Origin: Lunularia cruciata
Taxonomy: Eukaryota; Streptophyta; Marchantiopsida; Lunulariales; Lunulariaceae
NCBI GenBank assembly: GCA_948567375.1
Contig: OX419761.1
Coordinates: 26,636,243 to 26,700,242 of the forward strand
Reading direction: 5' to 3'
DNA: 64,000 nt
Below the pieces are notes generated by a model. The model was not told the DNA's origin and searched no databases. It was given only the letters and a program-made list of their open reading frames with translations. This document shows positions 11,742 to 22,475 of the stretch, in pieces. Numbering within the stretch: the stretch's first letter is position 1; every line of letters starts with the position of its first letter. A program made the translations under genes and the position numbers.

Positions 11742-14700
11742 ATAGATCAAGCTTACCATTCATCATGTTTGAGATTCTCAGAGATGTGGAGACTTTTATC
11801 CTCACTGTTGCAGGATGCATGTGGAGGCAAATCATCTGTTAATATTGAGATGCGTTTTGCGACTCATCTTGCGGTCACCTGGTTTCTGTTCCCTCACTTC
11901 TTCCCTTCAGACAGGCAGTATTCGATTACCTGATATGTTACCTTTAGAAGCGTAGGTACAAGTATAACTACAAGCTTTGTGGTAAACAACCTCCTAGTGA
12001 TGCCAGGATCTGGAGTCTAGACGAGGTGGCTGCTTGAACTGTTTGCGAACTTATATCCACATCAGATGGGCTGATCAAACTATCAACTCTCAAGCCAGAA
12101 AAGAGTTTCCATCAGTTTGGGCAACTGACGCTTTGAGGGTAGACTAGTATACTCTCTACTCTAAAAATTTGGTTTTTGTCATAGGCACAAACTGCAAGGA
12201 ACACACACAAGGCTCGGTTTTCGGAGTTTCTCCGAATCACTCACGGACCAGAGACTAAAGGGTGCATAAGACTCAAGGTTGAGAAGTTCAAATCTTGAAA
12301 AGTTAAAGTGGTTCCAGAGGAGTAGCGAGAGCAGCGAGCCTTCCTCTGTCACACTCAGAATCTACGGAACCAAGTTAAAAACGGGTCCTACAAGTCTGGA
12401 AGCATTGGAGATACGCTATTACTTTTGCTGGAAAACACATGGGGGGTGTGTCAGATGCTACTGCACATCCTTGTCACCTCCACCATAGTTTCGCTCTCCG
12501 ATTGAAACCCCACAATGTGCTGCCCTGGAACCTGACCTATCGTTCTGGACCTCAATCGACGCCCGACTCCAGACAGCAGCAGGCAGTGTTCGGGCTCAGG
12601 TGCTGGAGTTCGGTAGGCTGGGTCAGTTTTTCCTGTATGATGTTCGGACATGTCAAGGTTCGAGAACGCTGATCATGCAGGAGAAGACAGCACATAAATC
12701 CTTCACGTGAGCGACAACCGATCAGAGTCTAGCCTGTTCCGCGACAGCATTTGGCTCCGGAAGAGCCCCATTGTGTTGCAGTCTCACAGAAGCACGCAAC
12801 ACCCCTACCACCCTAACGTATTGAGTCACAAGTAACTTCCCTATCTGACTGATCGGATCAGGAATCCTCAGCCGCGGTGGGAAGGGAGGAACTTGGCAAC
12901 GAAGCGAAGCATGTGTTGCCTTTTACAGGTACCATGCAACAAGCAACAGCCACACTCCGAGTTGTACAAATGAATTCTAACATCCACGAGATTGCGTTCA
13001 CGTCGGGACGTGGGTGCCATATATCCGTATCCAGTAAAAGTCAGAATGACCTCCATGCTGGCTCTTAAATTTTAGCTCATGCCTCGGGGCAAGGTATCCC
13101 TGTCGCCCTTTCTTTTGAATCCTGAAAGCAGATATTTTTGATACCAGTTTCCACTGTTCTAAATATGTCTGTCACCAGTAGAGATGCCGGTAACAGGCAT
13201 GGAGCTAAGCAGAGCCCATAGTTGATTTACTGCGTCACAGGTGATTTCATAAGATTTCAGGAAACAAGTTTATTAAAGGAATCTTCTTCCTGTTCCCAAC
13301 ATTTACCGCTTTGCAAAATCACAATACTTCAGCCATACGGCGGAGGTCGTTGCTGCCAGCCTCGTGGTTGTTTGCTTGATACAGGTACGGTAGTGAACCG
13401 GAGAGCGTAGTAGTTCTCAAAGAGTCTTCTCAACAGGCTCACCATTTCCTGTGTTCTTTTAAATGGCCTAGACACTACAGTAGTCTCTAGGGAAGCCTTC
13501 CGGAACAAGCTGCTATTGAACGTGCATGCTATTGCACAAAAGAGTTCCACAATGATCCCCCGTATTTGAACGACATCAGATTGATGCAGGTGATCAAAAC
13601 ATCGTGGCATCTCTAAAGTACGTAGCTCTACCTTAAAGTTGAAGCAAGGGAGGTAGAACCTTACATTCTGCTGTTATCGGGCAAGCTTTTCTCGTCGGAC
13701 ACGGAGGCATGATAGAAGCAACGAAGATTCGAAGAGGAAGGATAACTGAATCTACACTTCTCCTTTACTGGATCGGCCATTTCTTGCAGAAGGTGAAAAG
13801 CGACATTTAGCATTCACTTTAGGTTTTCTCCTTTTCGGCCGGGAGAAAGTGGAAATGACTGAGTTAAATTGCCCTCAGATGAACAGAAAAGCATGAGCAA
13901 AGAGAGGAGGGGAAGGCAGCTACTATCTTTTTGCTCACAACCAACAGATTTTCTGCAAAACAGCTTTCGCGTATGGAGGGGAGATAGAGCCAACCGAAAG
14001 AATTTACATTCTTTCTAAATCGAGATCCTTTTGCCGGGGAGATACACATCTTTTTGCTCTAACGAAGTTTTTAGTTTGGCTCTTCGCAGAGGAAATCAGA
14101 AATTTTAGTAGGTCGTTAAATTTGGATAGCGTCCAACTGAGACACACGGCCGGACAGAGAGCTGTGCCTTGTCAGTGCAACCTTTGTGCATCACTTCTGA
14201 GAACATAAAGATGAGGAATACCTGAGATACCAAAGTAATGAAAAGAAGGCGACGGCGACAGTTCTTTACTCTAACTCTACACTCTGTTACTCTTCGATGT
14301 GTTTACTTTAATCCTAGTGGCAATTGTCAGTCAGTCTGTTGATGTTCTCACCTACTTCTGCAACCTTTCAGGCTCTTCTGGACGAGGGTACTGTAATGAC
14401 GACCATGGTCCTGAAGTCCCGAGACCAGGAGCGACCAGCAGCCCGCCACAACGATCTCCTCATATAGTAACTTTGTCGTAATGAAAACGAGACCAAAAAA
14501 TACAAATCGAATTTGCCGGCATACTAGTGACAAGAGCCCGCAGACTGCCACATGTGCCCCATGCGAACCTGGCACTCGCCAAATGTTAAGACTAGCTTGA
14601 GTAGTATCCCTCCAAAGAATGCTTTAAATAAGAACGGAACGTCATGGAAGCAAACCAGGTCTTCACCGAACGCAAAACGAAGTTCCGTGCCGCGCTCGTG

Positions 14701-14813
14701 CAACCAGAAATACATTCTAAAGCTCCCGGTCCACTATCCTCACGGAAACTTATGCCTTTTGACAATCTTGAAAGGACGAAACGATGGAAGGGTTATGAGC
14801 CCTTGGAAAGAGA
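11742..14813. other. Non-genic, low-copy-looking stretch
   Basis: Base composition stays similar to the gene island, with many short open stretches on both strands but none that matches a protein family I recognise or that has convincing splice-linked coding continuity. It may be 3' flanking sequence or an old, unrecognised gene relic. Confidence 0.4.
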
Positions 14814-15633
14814 AAAAGGTGACCACGCCGAACACATAAAGGAATGGAAGACCTCATCAAGCCAAATAAGGGAGAGACAAACTAGGTAAAATGAGACTAG
14901 ATCCCAATAGTATAGATATGAGAAATCAGCCTTCCGCACCTAAGAGATCTGAGCTAGGCGAGTCCTAAGGTCTACAACCAACGGGAACAACCAAAGAAGC
15001 ATCACCTACTGTAATTGCTCTCCTACGGATTGCACCAACCAATGTTCTATATTGAGCGATGGACATACGCTGTCTAAAGTATACTACAAAATATGAGAGT
15101 GAGAGTGGTACCCCATGACGACTAATATGATAATAAGCTTTTGCATACTCCTTGACAAATATGTAGAATGCAGTATCCTTCGCTTCATATAACTTCAAGG
15201 CTAGAGGAACAAAGAGGTGACCTCGCTGTATACCCCTATACTTGAATACCTTGCATGTTGTTGCTCTGTTGCCGTCCATCCAGGAGGATAAATAATCACT
15301 CCTTCCAAAACTGCATCATGCGGTATGTAACCACAACATCCGCCATTGTCACCTGATCATCTCAGACAAAGTATAAGTCTACTCTAACATGTGTCGTTTG
15401 CAAAGCATATGAATGCTCCCTCCAAGTAAGGTATACACTCTCTTATGCCATAACAAACACTATATCCCTGATGGCATCATGGTAGCTATTCTATGGCCTC
15501 CAAAAGGACACCGTGTCATATGGACCGCTGCTACATCTAGTGTAGAATAACACTCACAAGTGCGTAACAAAGATGCAGACAGATGGACCAAACCTAGGTG
15601 TAACCTCATCATTGTAGAGAAAGTGGCGGGTGC
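14814..15633. repeat. Dispersed repeat family, copy A
   Basis: Colinear and clearly similar to 31101-31916 over about 800 bp: both begin AAAAAG near a GGA[A/G]TGGAAGA[C/T]C segment, share ATATGAGAAATC, GTAATTGCTCTC, GGATTGCACCA, TATGAGAGTGAGAGT, GTGTCATATGGACCGCTG and end shortly after TAGAGAAAG/GTG. Minus-strand reading gives a coherent-looking stretch at 15279-14965 (AYYHISRHGVPLSLSYFVVY) and another at 15657-15460, suggesting a former coding element on that strand. I do not recognise the family. It lacks obvious LTRs or inverted repeats in this copy. Confidence 0.7.
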
Positions 15634-15769
15634 AAGTTGAAATGCCCTAATGCACAATTGAGCTAGGATCCAAGAGCTTGCACCCTTGCCGGAGCAAGAG
15701 CAAAGACATGCTCTAGTGGCCCGAGGAATGGACGAGTCAACTAAGAGAAAATGTAGCGTATGCTACACA

Positions 15770-16078
15770 CTATTGCTCCATCAAGGAAGATTGCAAACCT
15801 TTGGTCCAATCTGATGGTAGTGAAGCAAAGAATGGAAGGTACTCTCGTGCTTGTGGGGATAGACCATCTCTAATCTGCCGCACTAACACCTTGAGAGAAA
15901 AGGATCTCTCCTCCACCTCGGTCACATATGTCCTAAAAGCATATGCTTTTAGGATGCATAAGGACGTGGAATCACAAGCCATATTTGAAAAAATTAGACA
16001 ATACTTGTACTTGGACTTTTGTATCATAGTATGGTAAGATTCTTCACAAAACCATGCAACCATACTACAAGTCAACAC
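15770..16078 (-). CDS. Unrecognised ORF, 102 codons
   Basis: Open on the minus strand with an amphipathic, protein-like C-terminal part (LVRQIRDGLSPQAREYLPFF). On that strand it lies just upstream of repeat copy A, so the two may be parts of one decayed element. No family recognised; it may be chance. A perfect palindrome (15931-15954) lies within it. Confidence 0.2.
   Translation of the reverse strand: MLTCSMVAWFCEESYHTMIQKSKYKYCLIFSNMACDSTSLCILKAYAFRTYVTEVEERSFSLKVLVRQIRDGLSPQAREYLPFFASLPSDWTKGLQSSLMEQ
15931..15954. repeat. Perfect 24-bp palindrome
   Basis: TCCTAAAAGCAT is followed immediately by its exact reverse complement, with no spacer. It could be a protein dimer site, a cruciform or a slip-generated inverted duplication. 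Confidence 0.9.
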
Positions 16079-17559
16079 TTATAACAAGTAACCTGAAGTT
16101 TTTAGAGTAACATGATACTCACTAATTAGGCTATCAAGTTCTTTGATTGCAAGAAAGGAAATTCATACTGTAGTCAAAGATACAAGCTTGGGAAGAAATC
16201 CTTGCCATACCTCATGGACAAACAAGAGAGTGAAGAATCGTCTCTATATATTCACTATTGCTAGCTAAAAACCACCATTCTTGTATATGTGCTGAGAAGA
16301 ATTTTTTTGATTGGAATCAAACGATGAGCACAACAATTGATACCAAAGAAGTTACTATATTGCATCACGTCATTGAAATTTCTGTTGACCACAACACTCT
16401 AAAAGATCGGCAATGAAAAAAATTTCAAAATCTACAATAACATACATGACAAAGGAACTTTTGGTGGCTCAATTCCTCTTTCATTGGACAAGAGTTAAAA
16501 AACTCTAATTGACAACCTTGGAATTAGAGAGGTTGAACATCACAAAAGAATGTTCTTCTATGAGTTGTCAGCAATGTAGTAGTCCATACTACTTATTGTA
16601 TTGGACTTTATCTCACATATATGTGTTAGAGAAAAGGTAGAAATATTAGGGGGTTTAAGAAATAGTTTTGATGGATGTGTGCAAGATAAATAATAAAATT
16701 CATAACGATCTTTAGCAAACCCTGTAAGATGATGAGATGCTAATAAATGAACATCCCATAAATTGCATTACATGATATTTTGTGCAAGTTGCATTAATTT
16801 ATAAAAATCAGGTGCTATATTACAAATGTTTACAACTGCTATATTTTAGAAGATTTAAATGATTCATTAAATGATATAAATAAATGATTAAATAATGATT
16901 TTCAGAAGGGGTAACATGGCTTCTTGAGAGGGTTGCCATGTTTTTTGGTGTGTGGTTCTTAGAGTGGGATTTTTGAAAATTTTTGGCGGATCCAAAATGC
17001 CACTCTCAACTATTCAAACCCAAATTCACCATTTGGTGTGCAAATGCTCATGTTAGTAAACTAAACAACCGGTTTTGTAGTTTTGCACTGGTGTGGAGTT
17101 TCCATAGATTAATCAGTAATGGAGATATTGCAAGTTATGGAAAATGATTTGTGCCGCACTATGGGAACCAAGAAATTGATTGGGGATCAAGGAATTTTAC
17201 TCCAAAAGTGCAACAAAAATTAAGCAATGTGAGATCAAGTACCTGGTTGTAGTGCAAGAGGCTCACATTTGGATGAAAAACCAAGACCTATAGACTCACA
17301 TTTGGATTTGCAACCTTAAGAATCATTAGGGAAATTTAGAGAACTATTGAGGATGGCTTCTTCCGTTCCTAGCAAAACAAAAGAGTACAAATGGTTTGCA
17401 TGGTGATGCACCATTATGGCCCAATATTGGATTATTTGGAGGATCTCAAGCATTTTGCATAGATTCATGGTAGGAATTGCAAAATGTCCATTAAAAAATC
17501 CACTACTTTTAGTTTCATAGCAACATTTTATTTAGGAGGGGCAACAATTTCCTACTTCT
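16079..17559. other. Non-genic AT-rich stretch
   Basis: No gene, terminal repeat or RNA recognised. It includes the AT-rich block around 16780-16900. Confidence 0.5.
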
Positions 17560-18466
17560 ATGACAAATGACAAGCTTTACAAGAAATGGTTGAGGTACAT
17601 GAAATTTTATAAAGAAACTTGGGAGTTGAAGAACAAGTCTATTGGAGTAGGTTTCACAAATAAGGAAGAATATGGCAAAGGGTGGAGAACTATAGACAAT
17701 AAATTAGATGGAATGTGCACAAATTTTGCTAGAATAAAAGCCATGTTTGGGAATAGAGCAAACATTAGTCCACCTACTATGGTAATTTTGGGAGATTTAA
17801 ATCCCAATTTGAGTGAGGTTGGCATCAAAGAGGTCCATGAAGGGGCTAAGGAGGACTCTCAATTCCCATCTCCCTAAGAGGTGGTGCTCCTAGACTCGTA
17901 CTTCCAGTTTGTCCAAAACACCCATGGGTGGAAAGTATACCTAGTGTCTACATGGATAATTGAGTCCAATCACCCAAGGTGGAGTCATAATTTGGTGCAC
18001 TAGTAGAGGACTCACCTTTCATTACACCACCTCCACTAACTTCTACATGGGATAGGTTAGAGTGCACTTTCCTTGACCAAGAAGGAGATTGTGACCCAAA
18101 GAGGAGAAAACGTGGAATATTAGCAAGTAAGGTATCCCAAATATCACCTAGTATGTCATTGTCTCAAGATTTAGCAAAGATCACCATGTTGAAGGCTGAT
18201 ACTATAGAATCTAAGGAGAGGTTACAACTAGGTGAACTAGAAGCCACCAACATGAAGAAAGAGAGGAAACATTGATAAAAATGAAAGGTGAGCATGATAG
18301 ATCAGAGACAAAGAAGATGCAAGTTAAAATTGAGAAGAAATTGAGTGCCAATAAAAGAAAAGCAAGGATAGAAAAACACAAGTTCAAAGAGATGAGTTTG
18401 GAGTCAAAGCGCATTCATGAACTCAAAATGAGTCTCTTATGGGCAAAAAATCTCCTAAGGAAATAA
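17560..18466 (+). pseudogene. Possible Myb/SANT-like Harbinger accessory protein, decayed
   Basis: An open stretch at 17560-17877 (GFTNKEEYGKGWRTIDNKLDG, then FARIKAMFGNRANISPPTM) is followed after stops and frame changes by a segment like PKRRKRGILASKVSQ and ESKERLQLGELEATNMKK (about 18090-18270). A Lys/Glu-rich predicted coiled coil follows at 18272-18466. A tryptophan-containing N-terminal domain followed by a charged coiled coil is the plan of Myb-like proteins that accompany PIF/Harbinger transposases, and two Harbinger nuclease fossils lie in this window. This is inference from domain layout; another transposon-derived origin is possible. Confidence 0.35.
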
Positions 18467-18689
18467 GTCAATATTTTAAAGTGCTAACTCAAGTTTAGCA
18501 TGAAATCAAGCACTCTATTACAAGTTACAATCCATAGCCAAAAAATCCCACTCCAAACTTATACTCCAATAATATCAAATATGGTACCACCACAATGTAA
18601 TCCAAGTATGTTTATAATAAAGATGAGTTAAATTGACTTGTATTATGATTAAGCCTCTTGTATTATGACTATGACACACATTGTTGCTT

Positions 18690-18892
18690 GTTGGCAATGG
18701 CTACCACTTATTGGCATTGGACATTTGGGGCCCAATGGTGCCTCATCCCTCCCATTGCCGCCCATTGCCTCATGCTAAAGTGTGCACCAAAGTTGAGTGA
18801 TGTTGGTTAAGAATGGGAGACGGGTAATGGTGCCCGTTGTGAATGGGTACCATTAATAGGCACCAAGTTATGTCAATTCAGAAGTGTATGTA
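18690..18892. repeat. Degenerate GGCACC-rich repeat, left of Ty3 copy 1
   Basis: Contains GTGTGCACCAAAGTTGAGTG, which recurs exactly at about 24974 on the other side of the Ty3 insertion, with similar GGCACC/GGTGCC words around it. The Ty3 element therefore landed in an array of diverged repeats; 26630-27050 and 27830-28300 have the same flavour. Confidence 0.6.
18888..18892 (+). repeat. Target-site duplication ATGTA (left)
   Basis: ATGTA immediately precedes the TG start of the 5' LTR and is repeated exactly after the CA end of the 3' LTR at 24934-24938. Confidence 0.9.
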
Positions 18893-19051
18893 TGTAACAA
18901 TATGGAGTTTAGCAATGAAGTTAGTAGGGCTAACAATGTAGCAAATAAGACAAATTAGCCTAGAATATTCTAGAAGTATCTAGGAAGCTTCTTGGGAAGC
19001 TTCTTGGCTAGTTTAGCTTTCACTCCAAGTAGATAACCTCTAGAAGGAAGT

Positions 19052-19064
19052 TTCAAGAAGCTTC
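19052..19064 (+). promoter_or_regulatory. Perfect three-unit heat-shock element in LTR
   Basis: TTC-aa-GAA-gc-TTC with exact 2-bp spacing, the minimal binding unit for a trimeric heat shock factor, about 145 bp upstream of the LTR TATA box. Function is inferred from the motif only. Confidence 0.6.
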
Positions 19065-19206
19065 TAACTAGCTTAGCTTGCACGCCAAGTAAATGGCTTC
19101 TAGAAGGAAACTTCTTGAGAAGCTTTCTAGTTAACTTGGCTTGCACTCCAAGAAAGCGGCTCAAGAAAGCTTCTTGAGAATCTTCTCAAGGTCCTTGTAT
19201 GCTCTC

Positions 19207-19214
19207 TATAAATA
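19207..19214 (+). promoter_or_regulatory. LTR TATA box
   Basis: TATAAATA within the 5' LTR, downstream of the GAAGCTTC cluster and about 105 bp before the LTR end; the same box occurs in the 3' LTR at 24822-24829. Confidence 0.7.
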
Positions 19215-19318
19215 CAAGAGCCAAAGCTCATGCTAGGCATTTGGAGTATTCCTACATTCAAGTGTCCCAATGTGAGTTTCCATTCTCCTATTTCTCTCCG
19301 CAGTCTTGGTCTTTTACA

Positions 19319-19333
19319 TTGGTGTCAGAGCAG
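19319..19333 (+). other. Primer binding site (initiator Met tRNA type)
   Basis: TTGGTGTCAGAGC directly follows the 5' LTR. It is one base away from TGGTATCAGAGC, the usual plant site complementary to the 3' end of initiator Met tRNA; the same-family copy on the minus strand keeps TGGTATCAGAG. Confidence 0.85.
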
Positions 19334-19589
19334 GAATGGAATGGATGTAATTTATAGACCACCAAATCCACTTTCACCAAACCATTGGGATCTTTGTGTC
19401 CAAGTACTACCCAAGCATCATTTTACACAATTCATCACCTCACATTCTGGACAAGATTTTTTCCATATGATCACCATATTTGAGGACCCCTTGGTGCTTC
19501 AGATTGTAACTTATGGAGAAGGATGGATATGTTGCTTCTATGTGTTAATAAATTAGATAGATTAGGGGTGGCGTGATAGAGTAGCAACC

Positions 19590-20504
19590 ATGGTGACAAT
19601 GACTGAGGTTATCCTTGCTATGCAGCAACAAATCAAACACCTTACTTAATTGTTGGATGAACAAGAACTTTGACGTCAAGAGCACGTAGAGAGAATACCA
19701 GTTCAAGAAGGAGAAGATTAAATCCAATTCCCTAAACCCAAGGTATTTGAAGTCAAGAATCTCTTGAGTGCAATGGAGAATTTTTTGTTTGACTGTGAAC
19801 ATTACTTGAACGTTACTTTGAAGCTACCAATCTGCAAGATGAGCAAAAAAAATTCTCTTGGCTTCTAGCCAATTGGATGGAGTAGCAAAGCTATGGTAGA
19901 GATTCCGAGTGGATTAAGCTGAATGAAAAATTGTTACACCAATCTTGACATGGGTAGAATTCAACAATGCAATAATTATTGGTTCCAAGCTATAAATGCC
20001 ACACAAGCTGCATGAGATAAGTTGATAGAACTGAAATAGATTGGTTCTGTAAGAAGTTACATCACATAATTCTAAAATACCATGATGCAAATCCTAGATA
20101 TAATGGAAGGTGAAGCTCTGGATTGATTTTTTAGGGGCTTGAAGTCAAGAACCAAATTAGAGGTAACCATGCAAGAGCCATAATAGTTGGAAGAAGCCAT
20201 GCGGTTGGCCAAGCATTTTGATTCCTTGGTTGCAACAACTTTTTCTTGACCTTGACCTCCACAAAACCTACCGATATACTACACACAAGTGGAGGAAGCA
20301 ACACCAATAGAGATTGATGCCATTCAACGGAGACCACTTGGCACTACAAATAGAGAGAAATTGCAACAAAATAGGGGTTGTTTTTATTGTCACCGATTGG
20401 GACATTGTATTACTGAATGCCCACTCAAGAATGGATGACCTCAACAAGTTGCCCAGATGGAGTTTGTGGAGCAGAATGATCAAGGAAATGAGGAATCCCA
20501 ATAG
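19590..20504 (+). pseudogene. gag of Ty3 copy 1
   Basis: Begins at an ATG aligned with the gag start of copy 2 and ends at a stop aligned with the copy 2 gag stop. The zinc knuckle CX2CX4HX4C is intact at 20379-20420 (CFYCHRLGHCITEC), which would bind the RNA genome. Several stops interrupt it, including TAA at codon 20 and a TGA at codon 28 (19671-19673) that copy 2 shares. Confidence 0.85.
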
Positions 20505-20589
20505 GAGATTTTGAGCTGCCTATTGGAAGCTTGATTAGTTCTAATGGGATTGAAAGCTCCACCTATGCAAGTTTGCTTCACTTGCAAAG

Positions 20590-20887
20590 TCTGATATCTA
20601 ATTGAGGTTGTAGGATTTTGGTTGATTCCGGAAGTTCAAATAATTGCATGTCTATGCAAGTAGCAAAGGAATTGGGTATTCCTATCAAGCCATTAATTGG
20701 AAGAATATTGATGATGGCAGATGGTAGAAAGGGTTCTGCATTCTGTACCTTGCATCTTGTTACCTTCAAGATTAGGAAGGAGTATTTGGAGTGTATAAGG
20801 TTTGTAGTGGCACCTCTACACTACAATGTCATTCTAAGACTACCTTGGCTTGAACCTCATAAGGTTCAATTTGATTGGAACCAATGA
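20590..20887 (+). pseudogene. Retroviral-type aspartic protease of Ty3 copy 1
   Basis: Contains the active-site motif as LVDSGSSNNC, followed by the pattern GIPIKPLIG, MADGRKGSAF and FVVAPLHYNVILRLPWLE seen in copy 2. In this copy the catalytic DSG is intact. It processes Gag-Pol in active elements. Stops lie just outside the domain. Confidence 0.8.
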
Positions 20888-20968
20888 CAAATTCAAGTAC
20901 AACACCAAGGTAGGAATTTTTGATTAGGTTGTCTGACACCTCTGAGTAAGACACCTAAGAATAGTTAG

Positions 20969-21148
20969 TCCCAAGATGGGAAGTTTGTCAAGAAGGTAGC
21001 AATAGAGCAAATCTTGAAGGGAGATGAGTCCCAAGATGGGAAGTTTGCCAAGAAAGTAACCATGGAGCAAGCTTTGAAGAAAGATGAGTTCCTAGATGGG
21101 AAGTTTGTTAGTGAAGCATCCATAGAGCAAGCTTTGGAAGAAGATAAG
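20969..21148 (+). repeat. Three 60-bp (20-residue) tandem repeats in pol linker
   Basis: Three consecutive in-frame units of the form SQDGKFxxKxxxEQaLKxDE, period exactly 60 bp, between protease and reverse transcriptase. Copy 2 has three units at the matching place (43271-43092). The units are charged and probably helical; no function known to me. Confidence 0.85.
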
Positions 21149-21246
21149 TCTATTTTTGCAGTGTGTATCAAGCCGATTGCACAAGGACAATCTAAGGAGG
21201 GCCAAGAGCCTCATCAAGTAATGTTGATCAGATATTTTAGGAGTTT

Positions 21247-22076
21247 TTGGACTTGTTTTTGGATGATCTGCCAAAGAGATTACTCTCCGATCGTGGTATA
21301 CCCTTCAAGATTGAGTTATTGCCAGGGAGTACTCCAATGAGTAGACCAATCTATCGGCTCTCACCAAAGGAGTGGGAGGAGTTGAAAACAACACTCATAG
21401 AGTTGTTGGAGAAGGACTTCATACGACATAGTACCTCTCCTTGGGGAGCAATGATACTATTTGTTCCAAAGAAGGATGGGGGACTTTGTTTTTGTATTGA
21501 TTAGCATGGGTTCAATAAGCAAACAATGAAGTATGCATATTCCTTGCCTCGGATCAATGACTTGCTTGATCAATTAAGTGGAGCACGATAATTTTCAAGT
21601 TGGGTCTTTGTTGTGGCTATTGGTAAATCCCCATTGATAAGGAGGATGTGAAAAAGACTACCTTTTGCACAAGGTATGGGTATTTCAAGTGGAGAGTTCT
21701 ACCTTTTGGGCTCACTAATGCTCTAACAGTCTTCATGGATCAGATGCATCGGGGTATTGGATAGACTATTGGGTCAATACGTGGTGGTGTTCTTGGATGA
21801 TATCTTAATCTATAGCAAGACAAAGGTAGAACACTTGAATCATGTGCGAGAATTCCTAAGATGACTAGGACTATGGAAAGTCAAAGTGTATTTTTTGGCA
21901 AAAGGAGTTACCTTCTTGGGTCACAAGATCTCATCGGAGGAGATCAAGATGGAAGAGGAGAAAATCAAGGCCATTATTGATTGGCCTGCTTTGAAGGATG
22001 CTATAGAAGTACGGGCATTTTAATAGATTGGCCAATTTTTATAGACGGGTCATCCACTATTATGCTTGTAAAAGAC
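21247..22076 (+). pseudogene. Reverse transcriptase of Ty3 copy 1, 5' part
   Basis: Shows the N-terminal palm region (GAMILFVPKKDGGLCFCID at about 21445-21503), then LPFGLTNA and the catalytic box as FLDDIL at about 21790. Frameshifts and stops are frequent. The domain is cut after the motif YRRFIHYYA by the inserted solo LTR at 22077 and resumes at 22476. Confidence 0.85.
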
Positions 22077-22475
22077 CAAAACCGAGGAGAGAAATAGGAG
22101 AATGGAAACTCACATTGGGACACTTGAATGAGGGAAAACTCCAAATGCCTAGCATGAGCTTTGGCTTTGGTATTTCTAGGTAGCATACAAGACTCTTGAA
22201 GCTTCTCAAGAAGCTTCCTTGAGCCGCTTTCTTGGAGTGCAAGCCAAGTTAACTAGGAAGCTTCTCAAGAAGCTTCCTTCTAGAAGCCGCCTACTTGGCA
22301 TGCAAGCTAAGCTAGTTAGAAGCTTCTAGAAGCTACCTGCTTAGGGCGCAAGTTAACTAGTTGGGAAGCTTCCCAAGAATCTTCTTAGATGCTTCTAGAA
22401 TATTCAAGGCTATTTTGTCTTATTATCTACTTCGTAAGCCCGACTAACTTCGTCTCTAAACTCCATATTGTTACA
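22077..22475 (-). mobile_element. Solo LTR of family 1, reverse orientation, nested in copy 1
   Basis: Begins TGTAAAAGACC and ends CCATATTGTTACA, the reverse complement of the family 1 LTR ends. It is flanked by exact 5-bp duplications ATGCT (22072-22076 and 22476-22480). Removing the LTR and one ATGCT restores continuity of the host element with copy 2 across the junction. It carries a perfect three-unit heat-shock element GAAgcTTCtaGAA at 22319-22331. A solo LTR is the product of recombination between the two LTRs of a full insertion. Confidence 0.93.
22319..22331. promoter_or_regulatory. Perfect three-unit heat-shock element in solo LTR
   Basis: GAA-gc-TTC-ta-GAA with exact 2-bp spacing. 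Motif-based inference only. Confidence 0.55.

Larger units (their letters stand above)
18893..19318 (+). repeat. 5' LTR of Ty3 copy 1
   Basis: Starts TGTAACAATATGG and ends GGTCTTTTACA (TG...CA). It carries many GAAGCTTC-type palindromes, including a perfect three-unit heat-shock element TTCnnGAAnnTTC at 19052-19064, then a TATAAATA box at 19207-19214. Confidence 0.93.
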
